Assembly: GCA_947589405.1 (NCBI GenBank)
Contig: CANQBT010000023.1
Location: forward strand, 1 to 21,997
Source: an uncultured Clostridia bacterium
Lineage (GTDB): Bacteria > Bacillota > Clostridia > Lachnospirales > CAG-274
Direction: 5' to 3'
DNA: 21,997 bases
Shown here piece after piece: positions 16,569 to 21,997 of the stretch. The position numbers were made by a program, and so were the translations under genes. Below the pieces are notes generated by a model. It was not told where the DNA came from. It did no database searches and worked only from the letters and a program-made list of their open reading frames with translations. Numbering within the stretch: position 1 is the first letter of the stretch; every line of letters starts with the position of its first letter.

Positions 16569-16573
16569 CTCCT
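16557..16573 (-). promoter_or_regulatory. AGGAGG site that points to a CTG start for rny
   Basis: Minus strand AGGAGGTGTCCGGACTG. The GTG lies within the Shine-Dalgarno block itself. No ATG, GTG or TTG follows in frame before codon 24, inside the TM helix. CTG is the only codon with normal spacing (8 nt), and it would give a protein opening with STLTPIIW after the initiator, close to the short N-termini of other RNase Y proteins (for example B. subtilis MTPIMM). Initiation at CTG would be weak, which may be a way to hold RNase Y low. Confidence 0.5.
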
Positions 16574-16609
16574 ATTTAATTTTCAATGTTCACTTATCAC
16601 CCAATAAAG

Positions 16610-16655
16610 TACCGGAATCGTTCCTCTTGCAGCATTAACAGGAACCATTCCGATA
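16610..16655 (-). promoter_or_regulatory. Inverted repeat (16-bp stem) in rny leader
   Basis: In the transcript, TATCGGAATGGTTCCT (16640-16655) pairs with AGGAACGATTCCGGTA (16610-16625) with one G-G mismatch and one wobble, around a 14-nt loop. It has no T-run after it, so it is not an ordinary terminator; it ends about 37 nt before the ribosome site. A role as a stability or self-regulatory element of the rny leader is possible. Confidence 0.6.
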
Positions 16656-16671
16656 GCTTTATTTGCGTGTA

Positions 16672-16709
16672 AAAAATATATGTAATAATGCACGTATACA
16701 TATATTTTT
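16672..16709 (-). promoter_or_regulatory. AT-rich 13-bp inverted repeat followed by T-run
   Basis: Minus strand AAAAATATATGTA (16697-16709), 12-nt loop, TACATATATTTTT (16672-16684), with one further T after it. It lies just downstream of the predicted rny transcription start. The stem has a single G-C pair, so as an intrinsic terminator it would be weak; it could be an attenuator, the weak end of the rng transcript, or chance in AT-rich DNA. Confidence 0.4.
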
Positions 16710-16724
16710 ATATTTACGTTTTAT

Positions 16725-16753
16725 ATTTTATTACTTTTTCCCTAAAAAGTCAA
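16725..16753 (-). promoter_or_regulatory. Sigma-A-type promoter of rny
   Basis: Minus strand TTGACT (16748-16753), 17-bp spacer, TAAAAT (16725-16730): five of six matches in each hexamer at ideal spacing. Transcription would begin near 16717, giving a leader of about 150 nt that includes both inverted repeats. The 285 bp between the rng stop and the rny start contain no convincing rng terminator (only AACAGAG...CTCTGTT with a long loop), so some read-through from rng is likely. Confidence 0.75.
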
Positions 16754-16853
16754 GCATTATTGAAAATTACTGTTTATATACAGATATATACCTTTATCCG
16801 AACAGAGCCGGATTCGTCACTTTTGCTTTAAGTATCTCTGTTTTCCGTAAAAA

Positions 16854-18236
16854 TCAATCGGACATCTCCTTGCTTATCTCATAATAATCATAACGAGATG
16901 TATTTATTGTTTTGTATTCGATTTTTTTGCCAAAACGCTCATCTATATTTCCGCATACGTTTTTAAGGTGGGAAATAATATTTTCATTTGACGAAACCGT
17001 GACCTTTGTATATATGGTAGATGCAAATATATCTATAATAATATTTTTTATACCGTCGCATACACAGCTGATATTTTTAATATGACCTGTACCCGAACAG
17101 TAAGGGCAGCTATGGAAAATATAGCGGCTAAGGGGCTTTCTCTTTTTCTGCCGTGTTATCTGTACAAGCCCAAGCTCGGTCATGCCTACTATATGGACCT
17201 TTACTCTGTCCTTTGCAAAGCATTCTGCCATATACTCCATAAGCCTTTCATTTTCAGCCTTATCCTTTACATTTATAAAATCTATTATTATCATTCCGTT
17301 TATATTTCTGAGCCTGAGCTGCCTTGCTATTTCCTCGCAGGCAGTCATATTTATATGTGACGGCGCCCTGCTTTCAGATGCCTTTCCGCTGTTTACATCT
17401 ATTACCGTCATGGCTTCCGTTTCGTCTATTACGATATAACCTCCGTTTTTAAGCCATATCTTCCTGTTGAAAAGCTCATCTATCTGTGATTCTATTGAAA
17501 AATTCCTGAAAAGAGGGATCGCACCCTCATAAAGCAAAACGTTTTTATACCTTGACTTAAGCTCATTGTAGGCTGAAGCTTCATTTACGGTAATCGTGCA
17601 GTCCTCGTCAGCCATATCCTTAATGGCTCTGTCAAGAGGTGAATATTCCCTGTATATAAGAGCGGGAGCCTTTGTATATCCGCCCTTTTCGATTATAGAG
17701 CGCAGCTTGTCATAAAGCTTTTCAAGCTCTTCTTCTATATCCTCCTCCGATGCATTTTCGGCAGATGTCCTTATAATGGGCGCTATACCGTCATGGCAGT
17801 ATTTATCACCTATTTTTCTGAGTCTTTGCCTTGTATCGCTGTCTGTGATCTTTGAGGAATCGCCTGTCTGCTCCTGTCCCTTTATCATTACGGAATATTT
17901 CCCTGCTATGCTCAGGGCACCTGTTGCCACAGCGCACTTTTCGTCATAGGCCTCCTTTATTATCTGTACCGTCACCTGTCTGCCGGGTTTAAGGCTTTTT
18001 ATATCCTCTGTTTCCCTGCTGTCGTTCATCTGCAAGAAAACAGGCTTTTCCTCTCCTATATCCACAAAGGCAATGCCGGAGGGCAATATTTTCTCCACCC
18101 TGCCGACATATATATTATCAGCCAATACTCTTTCATTTCTGTCCTGTAATATAAGCTCTGCAAGTCGGCCGTTTTCCACAAGGGCAGTTCTGTAAAGCTC
18201 AGAAAAAGCGTCTACATAAATTCTTCCTCCGGACAT
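16854..18236 (-). CDS. rng: Ribonuclease G/E family endoribonuclease
   Basis: 460 residues, in the usual range for Gram-positive RNase G. An S1 domain is at about 40-110 (NIYVGRVEKILPSGIAFVDI), the catalytic DNase I-like region has the metal-binding aspartates in TVIDVNSGK (Asp280) and MIIIDFINVK (Asp319), the signature MTELGLVQITRQKKR is at 352-366, and the Zn-link CPYC is at 377-380. It cleaves single-stranded A/U-rich RNA, acting in rRNA maturation and mRNA decay. The ATG overlaps the DUF2344 gene by 25 bp; AAGGAG lies about 13 nt upstream, rather far, and no better in-frame start is seen. In many Clostridia this gene is followed by rplU-rpmA; here RNase Y follows instead. Confidence 0.95.
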   Translation of the reverse strand: MSGGRIYVDAFSELYRTALVENGRLAELILQDRNERVLADNIYVGRVEKILPSGIAFVDIGEEKPVFLQMNDSRETEDIKSLKPGRQVTVQIIKEAYDEKCAVATGALSIAGKYSVMIKGQEQTGDSSKITDSDTRQRLRKIGDKYCHDGIAPIIRTSAENASEEDIEEELEKLYDKLRSIIEKGGYTKAPALIYREYSPLDRAIKDMADEDCTITVNEASAYNELKSRYKNVLLYEGAIPLFRNFSIESQIDELFNRKIWLKNGGYIVIDETEAMTVIDVNSGKASESRAPSHINMTACEEIARQLRLRNINGMIIIDFINVKDKAENERLMEYMAECFAKDRVKVHIVGMTELGLVQITRQKKRKPLSRYIFHSCPYCSGTGHIKNISCVCDGIKNIIIDIFASTIYTKVTVSSNENIISHLKNVCGNIDERFGKKIEYKTINTSRYDYYEISKEMSD

Positions 18237-18916
18237 AAGGGCAGCAGCACTCCTTCCTCCTCTGTATAGAGAGTTCCTCTCAGTATGTCTATCCTTACCA
18301 TATCAGGGCTTTCGCCCATAAGCGAATATATATATTCCAAAAGCACCTCAGGCTTTAGATTGCCCTGACTTCCTGTTGCTATATTGCAGTTGAATTCCGT
18401 TACATCTCCTGTGTTGTCAACGCATATGCTTCTTATGAGCGGTCTTATATCAACTGTTTTTGTTTTCTTTTTTACGGTCCTTTCTATATATATTTCCTTT
18501 TTTTCAAGTACTTTATTTATAATTTCATCAAAATTATCATATTTTTTATAAAGCGTAATGCAATAATCTGCATAAGCCACCGCAGCGGCACAGCTTGCAG
18601 TTCTGAATTCCAGCTCTATAACCTGTAATACGGATATGCCTTCGGGAAGATTTTCATTGAGCCTGTTTTTTATTTCATCACGATCCATTCTTTGCGTCAG
18701 CTGTATATCAACGATCTCTCCCACGCTTGACATACCTAAGGGCAAGGGTATTGCAAATGTTATGAGCTGATGAGGATTATATCCCCATGAATAGCCTATG
18801 GGAAGCTTTGCCCTCTTCATTGTCCTTTGAAGGAATTTAAGCAGATCCAGATGCCCTATGAATATCATTCTGTCAGTCTTTGAAAACTCCAGTCTGTACT
18901 TTATATTGTTATTCAA
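18212..18916 (-). CDS. DUF2344 / TIGR03936 radical SAM-associated protein
   Basis: About 234 residues from the TTG at 18914-18916, which has AGGAGG (18925-18930) exactly 8 nt upstream; an in-frame ATG at 18944-18946 lies ahead of that site and has none of its own, so the TTG is preferred. The family hallmarks are near the N-terminus: KTDRMIFIGHLDLLKFLQR and GYSWGYNPHQLITFAIPLP. This domain is encoded beside, or fused to, the TIGR03960 radical SAM protein in most Firmicutes. Here the genes are separate but overlap by 8 bp, so they are probably translationally coupled and their products act together. The reaction is not established; a tRNA/rRNA-modification-type role is often supposed from the rng/ribosomal neighbourhood. 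The family call is firm. Confidence 0.9.
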   Translation of the reverse strand: MNNNIKYRLEFSKTDRMIFIGHLDLLKFLQRTMKRAKLPIGYSWGYNPHQLITFAIPLPLGMSSVGEIVDIQLTQRMDRDEIKNRLNENLPEGISVLQVIELEFRTASCAAAVAYADYCITLYKKYDNFDEIINKVLEKKEIYIERTVKKKTKTVDIRPLIRSICVDNTGDVTEFNCNIATGSQGNLKPEVLLEYIYSLMGESPDMVRIDILRGTLYTEEEGVLLPLCPEEEFM

Positions 18917-20741
18917 AGCACACACCTCCTCCGAAGGAAGCTGCACCGCAATGGGCGCACTTTTTACGGCAGTTAGGCGTCACCTGTCCTGCCCTTGCCC
19001 TCTCCATTTCATCGATAAAGAACTGCTTGCTTATACCTATTGAAATATGATCCCAAGGCAGTATTTCATCATAGCTTCTCTCTCTGTTGGCATAAAATTC
19101 CTTTGAACACCCTGTATCTTCAAAGGCTTGAAGCCATGCGTCATAATTGAAAAACTCTGACCAGCTGTCAAACTTAGCGCCAAGCTCCCACGCCCTTACT
19201 ATGACCTTAGACAGACGCCTGTCTCCCCTTGCAAGCACGCCTTCAAGAGAGCTGAGCTCAGGCTCGTGGTAATTATACTTCACCTGTTTTCTGGTCATAT
19301 TGTGCTTTACAAATCTCTGCTTTCTCACAAATTCATCTACAGTAGACTGAGCCGTCCATTGGAAGGGAGTAAAGGGCTTGGGTACAAAGCAGGCTGAGCT
19401 TACGGTAACGGATATTGGTCTGCCCTTTCTTTCCTCCTTTGGTATCTCGAAAAACTTGTCCAGAATAGCATCTGAAAGATGTACTATACCCATAAGATCC
19501 TCATCGGTCTCGGTAGGAAGTCCTGTCATAAAGTACAGCTTCACCCTTGTCCAACCTCCGTCAAATGCCAGCTTACAGCCGTCCAATATTTCCTTCTCGG
19601 TTATTCCCTTATTTATAACATCTCTGAGCCTTTGTGTACCGGCCTCAGGCGCAAATGTCAGTCCCGACTTTCTCACAGCCCGTACCTTCTCCATAAGCTC
19701 AAGGGAAAAAGCATCTATTCTCAAGGACGGCAGAGATATGCTTACCTTATCCTCTGCATATCTGTCTATAAGCTCTCCTGCCAATTCCTTAAATCCTCTG
19801 TAATCTCCTGTTGATAGGCTTATAAGGCTTATTTCCTCATGTCCCGAATTTTCTATAAGCGAATCCGCCAGCTTCAGAAGTCTGTCGGTACTCTTTTCTC
19901 TCACGGGTCTGTATACATAGCCTGCCTGACAGAAGCGGCAGCCCCTTATACACCCTCTGAAAACCTCCAAAGTGACTCTGTCGTGTACCGTTTCTATAAG
20001 CGGCACAAGCTGTTTGTCGGGATAAAACGCCTTGTCCATATCCTTTACTATTACCTTCTTTATTACCGAAGGCGCCTTTTTGTTATTGGGTCTGAATGAA
20101 TAAATGGTACCGTCCTCATTGTATTCTACATCATAGTACTTAGGTATGTATATACCTTCAACACCAAGTGCCTTTTCAAAAAAGTCCTCTTTGGTACCGC
20201 CGTTTTTCTTATTTTCCTTATACAGGTCCAAAAGCCTGTCATAGCTTACTTCTCCCTCGCCTATATAGAACATATCTATAATATCAGCCAAAGGCTCGGG
20301 ATTGTAGGCGCAGGGACCTCCCGCAATAATAATCGGATCCTCTTCGATCCTGTCCCTTGACCATATGGGTATACCTGCCAGATCCAGCATATTTACTATA
20401 TTCGTATAGCTCATTTCATATTGCAGCGTAAAGCCTACAAAATCAAATTTCTTTAGCTCATCTCCTGTTTCCAGAGCAAAAAGCGGCATTTTCATTTCTC
20501 TCATTTTTTGCTCCATATCATGCCATGGAGCAAACACTCTTTCGCAATAGGTATCTTCCCTTCTGTTGAGGAAGTAATAGAGTATCTGAAGGCCCAGATG
20601 GCTCATGCCTACCTCATATACGTCGGGAAAACAGAAGGCAAACCTTATATCTGTGTCCTCAGGCTTCTTTATTACCATATTGATCTCATTTCCTATGTAT
20701 CTTGCAGGCTTTTCCACCTGAAGCAAAATTTCCTTTAACAT
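18909..20741 (-). CDS. TIGR03960-family radical SAM protein
   Basis: 610 residues. The N-terminal part (about 1-165) has a B12-binding-like fold with FCFPDVYEVGMSHLGLQ (37-53) and IIIAGGPCAYNPEPLADI (137-154). The radical SAM core follows with the CxxxCxxC motif Cys264, Cys268, Cys271 in FRGCIRGCRFCQAG, which binds the [4Fe-4S] cluster used to cleave S-adenosylmethionine. A cysteine-rich C-terminal tail (Cys591, 595, 598, 608) could bind a second metal centre. Length and layout match the family, found throughout Clostridia next to DUF2344 and rng. GGAGG lies 5 nt before the ATG. The substrate is unknown. The stop overlaps the TTG start of the DUF2344 gene. Confidence 0.95.
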   Translation of the reverse strand: MLKEILLQVEKPARYIGNEINMVIKKPEDTDIRFAFCFPDVYEVGMSHLGLQILYYFLNRREDTYCERVFAPWHDMEQKMREMKMPLFALETGDELKKFDFVGFTLQYEMSYTNIVNMLDLAGIPIWSRDRIEEDPIIIAGGPCAYNPEPLADIIDMFYIGEGEVSYDRLLDLYKENKKNGGTKEDFFEKALGVEGIYIPKYYDVEYNEDGTIYSFRPNNKKAPSVIKKVIVKDMDKAFYPDKQLVPLIETVHDRVTLEVFRGCIRGCRFCQAGYVYRPVREKSTDRLLKLADSLIENSGHEEISLISLSTGDYRGFKELAGELIDRYAEDKVSISLPSLRIDAFSLELMEKVRAVRKSGLTFAPEAGTQRLRDVINKGITEKEILDGCKLAFDGGWTRVKLYFMTGLPTETDEDLMGIVHLSDAILDKFFEIPKEERKGRPISVTVSSACFVPKPFTPFQWTAQSTVDEFVRKQRFVKHNMTRKQVKYNYHEPELSSLEGVLARGDRRLSKVIVRAWELGAKFDSWSEFFNYDAWLQAFEDTGCSKEFYANRERSYDEILPWDHISIGISKQFFIDEMERARAGQVTPNCRKKCAHCGAASFGGGVCFE

Positions 20742-20765
20742 TTTATCCTCCGAATCACAAATTAC

Positions 20766-21587
20766 TTATTTATTATCATATCTCAAATTTGACAGAATAT
20801 CAACTAAATTATGATTAATACCCTGTTTTTCTATAAAACGCCTTAGTGTGTCCTCTGTTATTTCGGCGATTATATCGTCATATCTTACATCGATAAGAGT
20901 GTAGTAGTCTATGCCAAGACGGTACACTATACTTTTAATGTCCGTATTGCTGTCAGCCGCAATTTTTCTGCATCTGTATATGTTTCTCCCTTTGGCTATA
21001 AGCGTTCTGTACAGATAGTAGGCGGCAGCCTGTTCATATTTTCTACTTTCCTTTATAATATATACCGCCGCAAGCAAAAGAGAGGGATTGTAATTAAGAA
21101 GCACCATCTGCATAAAACCAAGAATAATAAATGTGATACAGAATATATAGCTTACATTTGCGATAAGCTTTCCTGCCCTTAGAGTGCCGCACATATATCC
21201 GCCTATATACAGAAGAAGTCTGCTTCCGTCAAGAGGATATACCGGCATAAGATTAAATATGCCTATAAGAATATTTGCAGCTCCCGTAAAGCTGCTTCCG
21301 AACACTATCCCCAACACAATATTGAACAGAGGAGGTATGCCTATTACAACAGACCTTTTTGCAAGCTCTATCGTTTCAAGCCCCTGTATATCGGCTCTGA
21401 GTCCCGTCGGCATAAACACTATTCCCTTTACATTTCCTCCGTATTCTTTGGCAAGGGCAATATGAATCAGCTCGTGTACAGCCATAAAGAAATATGCAAT
21501 AAAAAATTGCTCTAAATATCTTAGAGCAATCATAAGTAATATTAAAATAAAAAAGGAGGGTCTGAATTTAATATAAAATCTGTCCAT
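20766..21587 (-). CDS. M50 site-2 protease, SpoIVFB-like
   Basis: 273 residues, membrane-embedded. The zinc site is HELIH (38-42, within MAVHELIHIALA), and the third ligand is in NLMPVYPLDGSRLL (Asp120). Short SpoIVFB-type proteases have this minimal core; a soluble C-terminal region of about 90 residues (180-273) follows. In Bacillus, SpoIVFB cleaves pro-sigma-K during sporulation under control of SpoIVFA. The gene starts 12 bp after the M23 peptidase stop, matching the spoIVFA-spoIVFB order, with GGAGA upstream of the ATG. Whether this organism sporulates cannot be told from the window, so I leave the symbol blank. The peptidase family is certain. Confidence 0.9.
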   Translation of the reverse strand: MDRFYIKFRPSFFILILLMIALRYLEQFFIAYFFMAVHELIHIALAKEYGGNVKGIVFMPTGLRADIQGLETIELAKRSVVIGIPPLFNIVLGIVFGSSFTGAANILIGIFNLMPVYPLDGSRLLLYIGGYMCGTLRAGKLIANVSYIFCITFIILGFMQMVLLNYNPSLLLAAVYIIKESRKYEQAAAYYLYRTLIAKGRNIYRCRKIAADSNTDIKSIVYRLGIDYYTLIDVRYDDIIAEITEDTLRRFIEKQGINHNLVDILSNLRYDNK

Positions 21588-21599
21588 AATATCTCCATG

Positions 21600-21997
21600 C
21601 TATCCCAGATATTCAGAGGGATCCAAATATTTTCCCTCATACATTATCTCATAGTGCAGATGGGGTCCCGTAGCCTGACCTGTGCTTCCTGTATATGCCA
21701 ATACTTCTCCCTGCTTTATTTTACCGCCCTTCTGCGCCGTTACGCTGCTGAGATGAGCATAGAGTATTTCATAGCCGTCATAGGTCCTGTATTTTATCCA
21801 CCAGCCGTAGCTGTCCGAATAGGCGCTGTCCGTTACCGTACCGCTTTTTACTGCCTTTGCGGGAGTCCCTGTGGGAACTCCTATATCAAGTCCCTTGTGG
21901 TTCTCATTTTTACCTGTTATCGGATTTACCCTTGAACCGAATACATCTGTCACAACGCCGTTGTCAATAGGCGGCGTCCATTCTTCGCTAGGGAGAT
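21600..21997 (-). CDS. M23 (LytM) metallopeptidase domain, N-terminus beyond the window
   Basis: The last 131 or so residues are visible and the reading frame is open to the right edge. They form a complete LytM domain: FGSRVNPITGKNENHKGLDIG carries the first His and Asp zinc ligands, LYAHLS follows, and GPHLHYEI supplies the last HxH. These catalytic residues are all present, whereas SpoIVFA of Bacillus has a degenerate LytM domain, so this one may still cut peptidoglycan. Its position directly before the M50 protease fits a SpoIVFA-like role. The missing N-terminus probably holds the membrane anchor (inference). The stop is 12 bp before the M50 start. Confidence 0.9.
   Translation of the reverse strand, partial: LPSEEWTPPIDNGVVTDVFGSRVNPITGKNENHKGLDIGVPTGTPAKAVKSGTVTDSAYSDSYGWWIKYRTYDGYEILYAHLSSVTAQKGGKIKQGEVLAYTGSTGQATGPHLHYEIMYEGKYLDPSEYLG

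Noticed and set aside
16786..16850. Possible intrinsic terminator after rng (AACAGAG ... CTCTGTT)
   Set aside because: Seven-base stem, loop of about 28 nt and no T-run; too weak to call.

Overview
The window reads as a chromosomal segment from a low-to-moderate GC, Gram-positive bacterium of the class Clostridia. Evidence for this is the strong AGGAGG-type ribosome binding sites, the use of RNase Y, the M23/M50 peptidase pair of SpoIVFA/SpoIVFB type beside a TIGR03960 radical SAM gene and an RNase G gene, and the absence of outer-membrane functions. I cannot name the genus. Every gene I support is on the minus strand, so transcription runs from high to low coordinates.

Right part (about 14982-21997), housekeeping. 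In transcription order: an edge-truncated M23 (LytM) peptidase, an M50 site-2 protease, a TIGR03960-type radical SAM protein, a DUF2344/TIGR03936 partner (probable TTG start overlapping the radical SAM stop), RNase G/E, and RNase Y. The first five are tightly packed and look like one operon. RNase Y has its own sigma-A-type promoter, a leader of about 150 nt with two inverted repeats, an unusual start region, and a strong intrinsic terminator.

Middle (14666-14981), a 316-bp control region. It holds the RNase Y terminator, three co-oriented 8-bp repeats, and an extended -10 promoter with no recognisable -35.

Left part (1-14665), the accessory region and the most interesting one. It is a compact operon: surface protein A (signal peptide, beta-rich/Ig-like modules, Ala/Gly/Ser linker, one TM helix, Trp/Asp repeat tail), a CPBP/CAAX-type intramembrane protease, surface protein B (paralogue of A), a VirB6-like polytopic membrane protein, a second VirB6-like protein with a tail of about 1,050 residues made of helical repeats, a PrgI-VirB4 fusion ATPase, and a lipoprotein running off the left edge. 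Most junctions overlap or are under 40 bp. The core is that of a Gram-positive type IV secretion (conjugation-like) machine, but no relaxase, coupling ATPase, VirB8/TcpC-like protein, integrase or oriT is visible. A working interpretation is a dedicated, possibly non-conjugative, envelope-spanning secretion or contact apparatus with its own surface subunits and membrane protease. This is inference, because the operon continues beyond the left edge.
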